A model generated the notes under the pieces. The model did not search any database and was not told the DNA's origin. It saw only the letters and a list, made by a program, of their open reading frames with translations. Of a DNA stretch of 64,000 bases, positions 8,196 through 17,039 are shown piece by piece. Each line of letters opens with the position of its first letter. Position 1 is the stretch's first letter. The translations under genes and the position numbers were made by a program. The DNA is from Gymnodinialimonas ceratoperidinii (GTDB lineage Bacteria > Pseudomonadota > Alphaproteobacteria > Rhodobacterales > Rhodobacteraceae). The DNA is taken from assembly GCF_019297855.1 (NCBI RefSeq), contig NZ_CP079194.1, positions 2,653,501-2,717,500 on the forward strand, written 5' to 3'.

Positions 8196-9713
8196 ATGAA
8201 TGAGATCGCCGCTTTGAATCCGTCGCTGCCCATGGGCGTTTCCCCAGAGGCCGAAGCCGTGGAACAGGCCCCGACGTTGCCGCACAATATCGAGGCCGAA
8301 CAACAGCTTCTCGGCGCGATCCTGACCTCGAACGACGTGCTCGACCGGGTCGACGACCTCGTCAAGCCCGACCATTTCCACGATCCCGTCCATGCCGAGA
8401 TCTTCACCATGGCCGCCGCGCGCATCGCCAAGGGCCTGCAGACCGATGCCACGACACTCAAGACCTTCGCCTCGGACATTCCGGGCCTGAAGGAGTTGGG
8501 CGGCGCCGAATACCTCGTGAAGCTGCAGCTCTCCGCCATCGCCACCTCGGCGGCGCGCGATTACGCACAACTCATCCACGACCTCGCGGTGCGCCGCGAG
8601 TTGATTGACCTCGGCAACCGCGTCACCGACCGCGCCCGCGCCATGCGGGACGACGTGGCCCCCGATGACCAGATCGTCGCCGCCGAGAGCGAGCTCTTCG
8701 CGCTGGCCTCCACCGGCTCGACCAACAAGGGCTTCCAGAGCTTCCTGCACGCTCTCCACGACGCGGTGCACATGGCGAACGAGGCCTACAACCGCCAGGG
8801 CGGGCTGGCCGGCGTCTCCACCGGGCTGACCGACCTCGACCGGATGCTCGGCGGCCTGCACAAATCCGACCTCCTGATCCTCGCCGGGCGACCCTCGATG
8901 GGGAAGACGTCGCTGGCGACCAACGTAGCCTTCAACGTGGCCAAGGCCTACCGCGAGGGCATCAAGGAGGACGGCAACCAAGGCACGGTGGACGGCGGCG
9001 TGGTGGGCTTCTTCTCGCTCGAGATGTCCTCGGCACAGCTGGCGCAGCGGATCCTCTCCGAAGCCGCCGAAGTGCCGTCGGAGCTCATTCGCAAGGGCGA
9101 CCTGAACGAGCAGGAATTCCAGCGCTACCTCAAGGCCGCAGGCGACCTGGAGCGCTGCCCGCTCTATATCGACGACACGCCCGCCCTGCCGATCGCCCAG
9201 GTGGCGGCCCGTGCGCGGCGCCTGAAGCGCTCGCCCAAGGGGCTGGATCTGCTGATCATCGACTACCTGCAGCTGCTCAAGGGTTCCGGCAAATCCGACA
9301 ACCGGGTGAACGAGGTCTCCGAGATCACGCAGGGCCTCAAGGCCATCGCGAAGGAGCTCGACATCCCGGTGATCGCCCTGTCCCAGCTCTCGCGTCAGGT
9401 CGAAAGCCGCGAAGACAAGCGCCCGCAGCTGTCGGACCTGCGGGAATCCGGCTCGATCGAGCAGGACGCGGACGTGGTAATGTTCGTCTACCGGGGCGAG
9501 TACTACAAGGAACGCGAGAAGCCCGGCGAGGACAACCTCGAGGCCATGACCAAGTGGCAGCAGGACATGGAGCAGCTTCACGGCAAGGCCGAGGTGATCA
9601 TCGGCAAGCAGCGCCACGGTCCCGTGGGCTCCGTCGAGCTGGCCTTCGAGGGCCGCTTCACCCGCTTCGGCAACCTCGCCCACCCCCGCCACGTCGATTC
9701 CGACGGCTACTGA
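8196..9713 (+). CDS. dnaB: Replicative DNA helicase
   Basis: 505 residues. It unwinds DNA at the replication fork as a hexamer. The N-terminal domain (about 25-130) has the conserved LPHNIEAEQQLLGAIL start. The RecA-like ATPase domain has Walker A GRPSMGKT at 231-238, FFSLEMS, the Walker B segment LLIIDYLQLL near 355, and the SQLSRQVE and DLRESGSIEQDAD motifs. About 15-20 extra residues (EGIKEDGNQGTVDGG) sit between Walker A and FFSLEM; they are hydrophilic and not an intein. The start at 8196 is set by GGGGGG 5 bp upstream. Four palindromes begin 8 bp after the stop. Confidence 0.97.
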   Translation: MNEIAALNPSLPMGVSPEAEAVEQAPTLPHNIEAEQQLLGAILTSNDVLDRVDDLVKPDHFHDPVHAEIFTMAAARIAKGLQTDATTLKTFASDIPGLKELGGAEYLVKLQLSAIATSAARDYAQLIHDLAVRRELIDLGNRVTDRARAMRDDVAPDDQIVAAESELFALASTGSTNKGFQSFLHALHDAVHMANEAYNRQGGLAGVSTGLTDLDRMLGGLHKSDLLILAGRPSMGKTSLATNVAFNVAKAYREGIKEDGNQGTVDGGVVGFFSLEMSSAQLAQRILSEAAEVPSELIRKGDLNEQEFQRYLKAAGDLERCPLYIDDTPALPIAQVAARARRLKRSPKGLDLLIIDYLQLLKGSGKSDNRVNEVSEITQGLKAIAKELDIPVIALSQLSRQVESREDKRPQLSDLRESGSIEQDADVVMFVYRGEYYKEREKPGEDNLEAMTKWQQDMEQLHGKAEVIIGKQRHGPVGSVELAFEGRFTRFGNLAHPRHVDSDGY

Positions 9714-9720
9714 ATCGCAG

Positions 9721-9808
9721 AAATCTCTTGCAAGAGATTTGCCCAAGGTCTTGCAAGACCTTGCCGCCACTTCCTTGCAAGGAAGTGGACAGGCTCTTGC
9801 AAGAGCCT
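9721..9808. repeat. Array of four perfect palindromes with common core CTTGCAAG
   Basis: Palindrome 1 is at 9721-9740 (20 bp), 2 at 9744-9763 (20 bp), 3 at 9767-9788 (22 bp) and 4 at 9791-9808 (18 bp). They are separated by 3, 3 and 2 bp, with centre-to-centre distances of 23, 24 and 22 bp. Each is perfectly self-complementary, with no loop. All share the 8-bp centre CTTGCAAG, but the arms differ: AAATCT, CAAGGT, CCACTTC and AGGCT to the left of the core, each with its exact complement on the right. The array fills the dnaB-alr intergenic space. Confidence 0.95.
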
Positions 9809-9842
9809 TGACGCGCCAACCGATTGGTCGCACGAACCCGCC

Positions 9843-10871
9843 ATGGCAGTTGGAACACTCACCATCGATCTTGGCGCGCTAGTCGCGAACTATCGCGCGC
9901 TGGCCGCGCGGGCCGCGGTCGAGACGGCCGCGGTGGTGAAGGCCGGCGGCTACGGCCTTGGCGTGGCCGAGGTCAGCCGAGCGCTCGCCGATGCCGGCGC
10001 CCGACAGTTTTTCGTCGCCACGGCCGAGGAAGGCGTGACCCTGCGCGCGACCCTCGGCTCCGGGCCTGCGATCGGCGTCTTCTCCGGCCATACGGCAGGC
10101 GACACCGCGATGATCCGGGACGCCGACCTCACCCCCATGCTCAACTCGCCTGAGCAGATGCAACGCCATCGCACCGCCCTGCCGGACCACCCCTTCGGCG
10201 TCCAACTCGACACGGGCATGAACCGCCTCGGTGTTGAACCGGGCGACTGGACCGAACTGCGCGATCAGGGGAAGGGGGCGAGCCTCCTGATGTCGCACCT
10301 CGCCTGCGCCGATGAGCCGACCCACCGGCAGAACACCGCCCAGCTGGCGAAATTTCACGCGATGACCGACGGGATGGCGGCGCCCAGATCCCTCGCGGCC
10401 ACGGGCGGCACGCTTCTGGGATCAGACTACCATTTCGACATGATCCGCCCCGGCGTCGGCCTCTACGGCGGCCTGCCCTTTGCCGAGGCTCGCCCCGTCG
10501 TGCGCCTGTCCCTGCCGGTGATCCAGATTCGCACAGTTCACCCCGGCGAGAGCGTCGGCTACGCGGCCGCCTACCAGCCTGACACCCCGCGACAGATCGC
10601 GACCCTGTCCGCGGGCTACGCCGACGGCTTGATCCGCGCCCTCTCATCGCGCGCGACGCTCTGGGACGGAGACCACCCCTGCCCCCTCGTCGGTCGCGTC
10701 TCGATGGATCTGCTCACGGTCGACGTCACCGAATGCCCCGCTCCGCCCGAAAGGCTCGACATTCTCGGACCGCATCAGGGCGTCGATGACCTCGCCGCCG
10801 CCGCAGGCACGATCGGCTACGAGATCCTCACCTCCCTGGGCGCCCGCTACGTCCGCGAGTACATCCAATGA
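9843..10871 (+). CDS. alr: Alanine racemase
   Basis: 342 residues. A PLP enzyme that makes D-alanine for peptidoglycan. The PLP lysine lies in [12 protein letters not shown] near residue 34 (more usual is VKAN/DAYGHG), and the second catalytic base Tyr is in LSAGYADGL near 258. [13 protein letters not shown] is also typical. The protein is somewhat short for the family (about 360). The start at 9843 follows the palindrome array by 34 bp. The stop overlaps the mlaE-like start by 4 bp (ATGA), so these genes are translationally coupled. Confidence 0.95.
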   Translation: MAVGTLTIDLGALVANYRALAARAAVETAAVVKAGGYGLGVAEVSRALADAGARQFFVATAEEGVTLRATLGSGPAIGVFSGHTAGDTAMIRDADLTPMLNSPEQMQRHRTALPDHPFGVQLDTGMNRLGVEPGDWTELRDQGKGASLLMSHLACADEPTHRQNTAQLAKFHAMTDGMAAPRSLAATGGTLLGSDYHFDMIRPGVGLYGGLPFAEARPVVRLSLPVIQIRTVHPGESVGYAAAYQPDTPRQIATLSAGYADGLIRALSSRATLWDGDHPCPLVGRVSMDLLTVDVTECPAPPERLDILGPHQGVDDLAAAAGTIGYEILTSLGARYVREYIQ

Positions 10872-11650
10872 CGCTGACAGCCCCCGTCGGCGCCCTCGGC
10901 CGCGCGCTTCTCACCTTTCTGGCCAGCATCGGACAGGTCGGCCTTTTCGCCGCCTCCGCCCTGCGCCACCTCGTCACCCCGCGCTATTACCTGCGCGAGA
11001 CGGCACAGCAATTCCTCGCCATCGGCTGGCTGAGCCTGCCGGTCGTGGGCCTCACCGCGCTCTTCACCGGCGGCGCGCTGGCGCTGCAGATCTACGCCGG
11101 CGGCGCGCGCTTCAATGCCGAGGCCGTGGTCCCCCAGATCGTGGCCATCGGCATCGCCCGCGAACTCGGCCCGGTCCTCGGCGGCCTCATGGTCGCAGGC
11201 CGCGTCGCTGCCGCCATCGCGGCCGAAATCGGCACCATGAAAGTGACCGAGCAGATCGACGCCCTGCGCACGCTCTCGACCCATCCGATGAAATACCTCA
11301 CCGCCCCGCGCCTGATCGCCGCCACGCTCTCTCTGCCCCTCCTCGTGGCCGTCGGCGACAGCATCGGCATCTTCGGCGGCTACCTCGTCTCCACCTCGCG
11401 GCTCGGCTTCAACGAGGCCGCCTATCTCGCCAATACCGCCGATTTTCTGCAGGTCTGGGACGTGACCTCCGGGCTGCTGAAAGGCGCGGTCTTCGGCTTC
11501 ATCGTGGCGCTGATGGGCTGCTATCACGGGATGCATTCCGGCCGCGGCGCCCGCGGCGTGGGCCGTGCCACAACCTCCGCGGTGGTCTCGGCCTCGATCC
11601 TCATCCTCGCTGCCAACTACCTGCTGACAGAAGCGTTCTTCTCCGCATGA
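10868..11650 (+). CDS. mlaE: MlaE-family ABC transporter permease
   Basis: 260 residues with five to six predicted membrane segments and the MlaE signature region ([47 protein letters not shown]). In Mla systems this permease with MlaF moves phospholipids between the inner membrane and an MCE-domain partner. It overlaps alr by 4 bp and the ATPase gene follows. No MCE (MlaD) gene is in the neighbourhood. Confidence 0.93.
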   Translation: MTLTAPVGALGRALLTFLASIGQVGLFAASALRHLVTPRYYLRETAQQFLAIGWLSLPVVGLTALFTGGALALQIYAGGARFNAEAVVPQIVAIGIARELGPVLGGLMVAGRVAAAIAAEIGTMKVTEQIDALRTLSTHPMKYLTAPRLIAATLSLPLLVAVGDSIGIFGGYLVSTSRLGFNEAAYLANTADFLQVWDVTSGLLKGAVFGFIVALMGCYHGMHSGRGARGVGRATTSAVVSASILILAANYLLTEAFFSA

Positions 11651-11678
11651 CCCTGCAACCACCCAAGCCAGAGAACCG

Positions 11679-11733
11679 CGCTCCTTCTTCATCTTGGCCC
11701 TACAACTCCGGGGGTGTGGGGGCTGGCCCCCAC
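11679..11733 (+). repeat. Dispersed intergenic repeat, copy C
   Basis: CGCTCCTTCTTCATCTTGG, then CTACAACTCCGGGGG, then a hairpin GTGGGGGC-TG-GCCCCCAC (11716-11723 with 11726-11733). It lies between mlaE and mlaF, 24 bp before the mlaF start, so here it is inside an operon rather than at its end. Confidence 0.7.
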
Positions 11734-11756
11734 CCGGCGCCACGGGGGTACCGGCC

Positions 11757-12500
11757 ATGACGGCAAAAATCTCTCTCGACGGTCTCAGCAAATCCTTCGG
11801 CACCAAGCACGTCCTGCAAGGGATCTCGCTCAACGTGGCCGAGGGCGAGAGCCTCGTGGTAATCGGTGGCTCGGGCACAGGCAAATCGGTGCTGCTGAAA
11901 TGCATCCTCGGCCTGATCAAGCCGGACGCGGGCACGATCCGCGTGGACGGGGCGGCGCAATCCACCAACCCGGCCTTCCTTGACCGTTTCGGCATGCTGT
12001 TTCAGGGCGCGGCCCTCTTCGATTCCATGCCAATCTGGCAGAACGTGGCCTTCCGCCTGCTTCAAGGCAAAATCTCGCGCCGGGACGCCCGCGAGCGCGC
12101 GATCGAGAAGCTGCGCCGCGTAGGTCTCAATCCCGATACCGCCGACCTCTTCCCGTCCGAGCTTTCGGGTGGCATGCAAAAACGCGCGGGGCTCGCGCGC
12201 GCCATTGCCTCGGACCCCGAGATCATCTTCTTCGACGAGCCGACCACCGGCCTCGACCCGATCATGTCGGGCTTCATCAACGACCTGATCGGAGAGATCG
12301 TCTCCGAGATGGGCGCCACCACGATCACGATCACCCACGACATGACCTCCGTCCGGGCAATTGCCACCACGGTGGCGATGCTCCACGACGGCAAGATCCG
12401 CTGGCACGGGCCGGTGGAGGAGATGGACCGGGCCGATGACCCCTATCTGCGCCAGTTCATCGGCGGCCACGCCCAAGGCCCGATCGAGACCCTGCGCTAG
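11757..12500 (+). CDS. mlaF: MlaF-family ABC transporter ATP-binding protein
   Basis: 247 residues. Walker A is GGSGTGKS near 38-45, the signature is LSGGMQKRAGLARA, Walker B is IIFFDEPTTGLDP, and the H-loop is ITITHD. The LSGGM(Q)KR signature is characteristic of the MlaF branch. The start at 11757 (MTAKISLDGLSKSFG) was chosen because the sequence upstream in frame is part of the dispersed repeat. It partners with the upstream MlaE permease. Confidence 0.94.
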   Translation: MTAKISLDGLSKSFGTKHVLQGISLNVAEGESLVVIGGSGTGKSVLLKCILGLIKPDAGTIRVDGAAQSTNPAFLDRFGMLFQGAALFDSMPIWQNVAFRLLQGKISRRDARERAIEKLRRVGLNPDTADLFPSELSGGMQKRAGLARAIASDPEIIFFDEPTTGLDPIMSGFINDLIGEIVSEMGATTITITHDMTSVRAIATTVAMLHDGKIRWHGPVEEMDRADDPYLRQFIGGHAQGPIETLR

Positions 12501-12545
12501 GGCTTTCCCCTTGCACCCCCGCGCGCCGCGCGCCACACCCGTTTC

Positions 12546-12956
12546 ATGAACCCCGATATGCTTCCAGACGACTTCGGCGGCGTCCTGAGCCAGGGCGAAC
12601 TGACCCTCGTGATCATCGGCGCGATGCTCCTGCGCGCGGTGCCCCTGCTGGTGCTGGCATCGTCACTCGTCAAGCTGAAGCGCTTCCCCGCCCTGCGCGC
12701 GCTCCATTTCACGTTGCTTGCCTCGGTCCTTCTCATCGGGGTTCTCGCCCTGATCGAAGTGGCCCTGCCGGCACTGGTGCCATCGGCCAACATCTGGTCA
12801 TCGCTGTGGATCTTCGCCGTGGCGTGGCTCTGCGTCACCTGGACCCGCTCGGCGATCAAGACCGGTCTGCGACCGCGCGTTCTGGACATTGCCACACTCG
12901 CCGCATTGGCCGGGACCGCCCTGGCGCTCTTCCTGCCTCTGGCGACAAGCACCTGA
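12546..12956 (+). CDS. Small integral membrane protein, function unknown
   Basis: 136 residues with about four hydrophobic segments (around 18-42, 52-75, 82-100 and 112-133) and short charged loops. No motif was recognised. It follows mlaF by 45 bp and is followed by two more small membrane genes in the same direction, with spacings of 16 and 23 bp, which suggests one transcription unit. A role linked to the MlaEF transporter or to envelope lipid homeostasis is possible from context only. Confidence 0.75.
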   Translation: MNPDMLPDDFGGVLSQGELTLVIIGAMLLRAVPLLVLASSLVKLKRFPALRALHFTLLASVLLIGVLALIEVALPALVPSANIWSSLWIFAVAWLCVTWTRSAIKTGLRPRVLDIATLAALAGTALALFLPLATST

Positions 12957-12972
12957 GGCGCGGGAGGCCCCT

Positions 12973-13344
12973 ATGACCCCCATCGCCCTGATCGAGGCTC
13001 TTGCCACCCTGCTTTGGTCCTACGCCGCGCTGACCGCCCTTGTCTGGGCGCTGCACCTGCGGCGCGAGGATCAAGGCGCCCATGTCCCCGCGATGACCGA
13101 GTTGTTGAGCCATCTTGTCCCGGCGATGATCATCCTCGTCGTGGTCGTGCTTGTCGGCGCGCTTATCGGGCTGCCGAGCGTCGTGGCCTTCATCGCGCTG
13201 CTCTTCCCGGCAGGCCTCGCCTATGGCTTCCATATGGCGCTGACCGACCTGCGCGATACGCCCACGGGCCGCCAGGACCTGCCCCGGCTCGCCCTCAGCC
13301 TCGGCCTCGCCGCCGTGGTCATCACGTTCCGACAGCTCACCTGA
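12973..13344 (+). CDS. Small integral membrane protein, function unknown
   Basis: 123 residues from the ATG at 12973, which has GGGAGG 6 nt upstream. Three to four hydrophobic segments (about 4-24, 47-85 and 101-120). No recognised domain. It is the middle member of the three-gene membrane cassette after mlaEF. The longer open frame upstream overlaps the previous gene and is not used. Confidence 0.75.
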   Translation: MTPIALIEALATLLWSYAALTALVWALHLRREDQGAHVPAMTELLSHLVPAMIILVVVVLVGALIGLPSVVAFIALLFPAGLAYGFHMALTDLRDTPTGRQDLPRLALSLGLAAVVITFRQLT

Positions 13345-13367
13345 GCGCCCTGCACAAGGCTCTGCCC

Positions 13368-13823
13368 ATGCCCAAGGCCCTGATCGTCGCCAATCTCCTC
13401 CTGTTCATCGCCTTCCCTGTCTCTTGGGCCGCGCCGCTCCTGCGCGCGGGCCTGCTGCCGCTCTTCGGCCTGTCCGAGGTCTCGATCCTCTCTGGCTTGG
13501 GCGCACTCTGGTCCGATGGAGAGGTCGCGCTGGCGGCGCTGGTGGCGCTCTTTGCGCTGGTGCTGCCGATGGCCAAGACCCTGCTGCTGGCCATGATCCA
13601 CCTTTCGCGCGCGCCCGCCCGGCTGCTGCCTGCGCTGGAGCTGGCTGGCAAGCTGGCCATGGCCGACGTCTTCCTCGTCGCGGTCTACATCACCCTCGCC
13701 AAGGGGCTCTCGGTCGGCCGGGTGGAGACCGCCTGGGGCCTGTGGCTCTTCACCGGCTGCGTGCTGGCCTCGCTGGCCCTCTCGGTGCTGACCTCCCGAT
13801 ACGAAACAGCCCGCGCGAGTTAG
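13368..13823 (+). CDS. PqiA-like membrane protein
   Basis: 151 residues with four hydrophobic segments. The layout (N-terminal segment, LSGLGALWSDGEVALAALVALFALVLPMAK, then ELAGKLAMADVFLVAVYI) resembles one half of paraquat-inducible protein A, in which the MADVF(L/V)V motif is typical. PqiA works with PqiB, an MCE-domain lipid-transport protein, so its position behind mlaEF is suggestive. No PqiB gene is seen. The start ATG at 13368 has no strong ribosome site. Confidence 0.75.
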   Translation: MPKALIVANLLLFIAFPVSWAAPLLRAGLLPLFGLSEVSILSGLGALWSDGEVALAALVALFALVLPMAKTLLLAMIHLSRAPARLLPALELAGKLAMADVFLVAVYITLAKGLSVGRVETAWGLWLFTGCVLASLALSVLTSRYETARAS

Positions 13824-13860
13824 ACGCGGGCCGCAACGGCTTTTGCAATGTCGGGGCGGC

Positions 13861-15366
13861 TCAGAAGGTGAAGGCCACCCGCAGTCCGCCGGAGACGGAG
13901 CGGAAATCGCCGCCAAGGCCGCTCACCTCGACCGCGGAGCGCAGGCCGAGGCCGCTGGTAAGCGCCATGTCCGCGCCGAGTTCCACGCGCCCGGTCCAGC
14001 CCTCGTCGGCCAGCAGGTCGCTTGCCAGAACCGAGGAGGCATCCTGCGTCAGGTAATCGGCGTGGATGCCGGTAAACAGCGAACCCGCGCCGGTTTGCTG
14101 CGTCAGCCGCCCGCCCAGGGAATACTGGCTGAAGGTCACGTCGCCCGAGGTGCCCGCCAGGGTGCCGCCGGTCCCGTCGACCTCTTCACGGCCGTGGAGC
14201 AGCCCGAGGGTGGGGGTCAGGGTGACGCGGTCGGAGACGGCGAGGTCATAGCCGCCCTCGAAAGACAGCGCCGAGATCGTCACGTCCGCCGAGCCGTCGC
14301 CGCCGAGCGAGACCTGATCGAAAGAGCCGCGCCCGTGCAGCAGGCCCGCCGTGCCGCTCCATGCGCCGGAGCGATAGGCGAGATAGGGCTGGAAGTAGGT
14401 GTAGCTGCCCTCGGAAGTCGTGCCAGCGTCCGACGAGGTCACGTTGGTGTAGCCGAGCGAGACGCCCGCCACCATGTTCGGCCCGATCGCCACGTCGGCG
14501 CCGATCTGCAGGCCGCCGCCCTCCAGAGTGCCGTCGCCGCTGCCGAAGCTGTCGGAGCGGAAGCCCGTCACCTCGGCCCAGGTGTAGAGGTTGCCCATCA
14601 TCCCCGGCGCGCCCGAGGTGGACATCACCACACCGCCCGCATCCGGCCCGGAAGCGACCCGCGTGAAGCTGAGCCGCCCGTCGCGGGTGGCGAGGCTCAC
14701 CTCGCCGGCATTGCGCACGACGCCATCGGCACCGACAACCACCAGTCGCGCCGAGCCACCCGAGGCCGCAAGCGCCGCGGCAAGTTCCTCTTCCACGGAG
14801 GGACCGAGGTTGAGGATCTCGAAGAGGACATGAAAATCATAGTCTACCAATGCCGAAACGCCTGGCGCCACGAGCAACTGATATGCGCCGGCGGGCCGAT
14901 CGATGAAATCGAGCACGATGTCACCTTCAAACTCGGCCTCATCTGCGTTGAGCACGGTGAACGGCTGCTCGATTTCGCCGCCAAGTCGGTCAGGGATTGG
15001 ATCGTCCGGCGCTACGAGAAAGAAAATTGGACGATATTCCTTCACTGGGGGGCCGTCGATCTCACTGATCAGTTCCGGTGAGGTAGGACCATCATGAACT
15101 GTCGCCGGTTGGATCTCGATGGGCCCATCTATACCATTGGAAACGAGGTTATACTCCATGCGATCGAAGCGGATCGCGAACCTTGAGCTATCGGGAATCT
15201 GGATGCGGAACACGTCAAATCCGGTCCGGTAGCCTTCCAAATCGTACGCGAACCGCGGGCCGTAGTTGTTACCGCTTGCGGTGTAGGAACCACTCTGCGC
15301 CGATGCCACGCCTGCGATTGCCGTCGTGGCCAAGAGCGCCGCAGCGCCCAGTCTCAAGATTTTCAT
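13861..15366 (-). CDS. Autotransporter-domain outer membrane protein
   Basis: 501 residues. A signal peptide (MKILRLGAAALLATTAIAGVASA) precedes a passenger of about 200 residues. The C-terminal ~270 residues have alternating strands with Gly/aromatic pattern (GVSLGYTNV, YTYFQPYLAYR, SALSFEGGYDLAV) and the terminal motif LRVAFTF, as expected for a beta-barrel autotransporter domain inserted by the BAM complex. No passenger enzyme motif is recognised. The passenger part (roughly 14800-15340) is visibly less GC-rich than the barrel. It stands alone and converges with the PqiA-like gene. Confidence 0.85.
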   Translation of the reverse strand: MKILRLGAAALLATTAIAGVASAQSGSYTASGNNYGPRFAYDLEGYRTGFDVFRIQIPDSSRFAIRFDRMEYNLVSNGIDGPIEIQPATVHDGPTSPELISEIDGPPVKEYRPIFFLVAPDDPIPDRLGGEIEQPFTVLNADEAEFEGDIVLDFIDRPAGAYQLLVAPGVSALVDYDFHVLFEILNLGPSVEEELAAALAASGGSARLVVVGADGVVRNAGEVSLATRDGRLSFTRVASGPDAGGVVMSTSGAPGMMGNLYTWAEVTGFRSDSFGSGDGTLEGGGLQIGADVAIGPNMVAGVSLGYTNVTSSDAGTTSEGSYTYFQPYLAYRSGAWSGTAGLLHGRGSFDQVSLGGDGSADVTISALSFEGGYDLAVSDRVTLTPTLGLLHGREEVDGTGGTLAGTSGDVTFSQYSLGGRLTQQTGAGSLFTGIHADYLTQDASSVLASDLLADEGWTGRVELGADMALTSGLGLRSAVEVSGLGGDFRSVSGGLRVAFTF

Positions 15367-15609
15367 GTAGTTGTCCCGTATTCTGCTTCTTGCCCCGTTT
15401 CCGGCGTCTGTCGCACCGATGGGGGTTGTACCATTGAAGGAGATACATCCGATAATGATATGAAATGAATATGTTTTTTCCGAGACTTCAAGCTTTCGCG
15501 TCCCTCGTGACCTTTACGCAACGACAGGCGGCAGAGCCATCGCAACGGCGCCCCTGACCCGGCACACGCACCTCTTTCCCCTCTCGGCGCGCTCGGCTAC
15601 ACCGCATTC
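15367..15609. other. Intergenic region between the autotransporter gene and radA
   Basis: 243 bp that must contain the divergent promoters of both genes. The part 15440-15480 is AT-rich (GATAATGATATGAAATGAAT) against the GC-rich background and is the likeliest promoter location. I could not fix -35/-10 boxes with confidence. Confidence 0.4.
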
Positions 15610-16977
15610 ATGGCCAAACCCGTCACCCAATTTACCTGTTCCAACTGCGGCGCGATCCACAAGAAGTGGTCGGGGCGCTGTGACGATTGCGGCGAGTGGA
15701 ATACGATCCGCGAAGAAACGCCGCTTGGCACCGGCCCCGGCAAGGCGGCGCTTGGCTCTGCCAAGGGCAAGCGGATGATCCTCAAGGACCTGCGCACCAA
15801 GGAGGCCCCGCCGCCGCGCCAGTCTGCCGGGGTGGCGGAGCTGGACCGGGTTTTGGGGGGCGGCCTCGTGCCGGCCTCGGCCACGTTGGTCGGCGGCGAT
15901 CCGGGCATCGGCAAATCGACGCTTCTGTTGCAGGCCGCTGCCGCCTTCGCGCGGCAGGGGCTGAAGGTCGTCTATGTCTCGGGCGAGGAAGCGACGGCGC
16001 AGGTGCGGATGCGGGCCGAGCGGCTCGGCCTGTCGGAATCCGCCGTGATGCTCGCCTCCGAAACCAACCTGCGCGACATTCTCACCACGCTGGAGGCCGA
16101 GGCCCCGGACCTCGCGATCATCGACTCGATCCAGACCATGTGGCTCGACACCGTGGACAGCGCGCCCGGCTCGGTGAGCCAGGTGCGCGCCTCCTCGCAT
16201 GAGCTGACGACCTTCGCCAAGCGCCGCGGCACCTCCGTGATGCTGGTGGGCCATGTCACCAAGGAGGGCCAGATTGCCGGTCCCCGCGTGGTCGAGCACA
16301 TGGTCGACACGGTGCTCTATTTCGAGGGCGAGCGCGGCCACCAGTTCCGCATCCTGCGGTCGGTCAAGAACCGCTTCGGCCCCGCCGACGAGATCGGCGT
16401 CTTCGAAATGACCGGACGCGGTCTGGCGGAGGTCTCCAACCCCTCCGCCCTGTTCCTGTCCGACCGCGAGCAACCGGCGCCCGGATCGGTGGTTTTTGCC
16501 GGCATCGAAGGCACACGGCCGGTGCTGGTGGAATTCCAGGCGCTGGTGGCGCCCTCCAACCTCAGCCAGCCGCGCCGTGCGGTCGTGGGGTGGGACGGCT
16601 CGCGCCTGTCGATGATCCTCGCCGTGCTGGAAGCGCGCGCGGGCATCTCGTTCCAGGGGCTCGACGTCTACCTCAACATCGCCGGCGGCATGCGGATATC
16701 CGAGCCCGCCGCCGACCTTGCCGTGGCGGCAGCCCTGCTGTCGGCCCGCGAAGACGCCGCTCTGCCCCGCGAAACCGTGGTTTTTGGGGAACTTTCCCTT
16801 TCCGGCGCGCTTCGTCCCGTATCGCAGGCGGAAAACCGGTTGAAAGAGGCGGTGAAACTTGGTTTTTCGACAGCAATCGCGCCGACCGGCTGTCGGATCG
16901 CGGACAATGCAGGTGTCAGCGTCAAATCCTTCTCGGATCTCCCCACTTTCGTGGGCGATGTTTTTGGGGCAGGTTGA
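15610..16977 (+). CDS. radA: DNA repair protein RadA (Sms)
   Basis: 455 residues, the family length. It promotes branch migration in recombinational repair. The N-terminal zinc finger has the C-x2-C...C-x2-C pattern (CSNCG ... CDDCGEW). Walker A is GGDPGIGKST near 97-106, Walker B is LAIIDSIQTM, and the RadA-specific KNRFGP motif lies near 255. The C-terminal Lon-like domain contains ISFQGLDVYLNIAGGMR. cvpA follows after 62 bp. Confidence 0.97.
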   Translation: MAKPVTQFTCSNCGAIHKKWSGRCDDCGEWNTIREETPLGTGPGKAALGSAKGKRMILKDLRTKEAPPPRQSAGVAELDRVLGGGLVPASATLVGGDPGIGKSTLLLQAAAAFARQGLKVVYVSGEEATAQVRMRAERLGLSESAVMLASETNLRDILTTLEAEAPDLAIIDSIQTMWLDTVDSAPGSVSQVRASSHELTTFAKRRGTSVMLVGHVTKEGQIAGPRVVEHMVDTVLYFEGERGHQFRILRSVKNRFGPADEIGVFEMTGRGLAEVSNPSALFLSDREQPAPGSVVFAGIEGTRPVLVEFQALVAPSNLSQPRRAVVGWDGSRLSMILAVLEARAGISFQGLDVYLNIAGGMRISEPAADLAVAAALLSAREDAALPRETVVFGELSLSGALRPVSQAENRLKEAVKLGFSTAIAPTGCRIADNAGVSVKSFSDLPTFVGDVFGAG

Positions 16978-17039
16978 CCTGCAAAACTTGCGCCAGAGAA
17001 TGACCCCGCAGGCCGGGGAAGCGATTTAAGAGGGCGGAC

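Noticed and set aside
8946..8998. Intein or insertion element in dnaB
   Set aside because: Only about 15-20 extra hydrophilic residues after Walker A; no splicing motifs.
9721..9808. CRISPR array
   Set aside because: Units are 18-22 bp palindromes with 2-3 bp gaps; there are no spacers and no cas genes.
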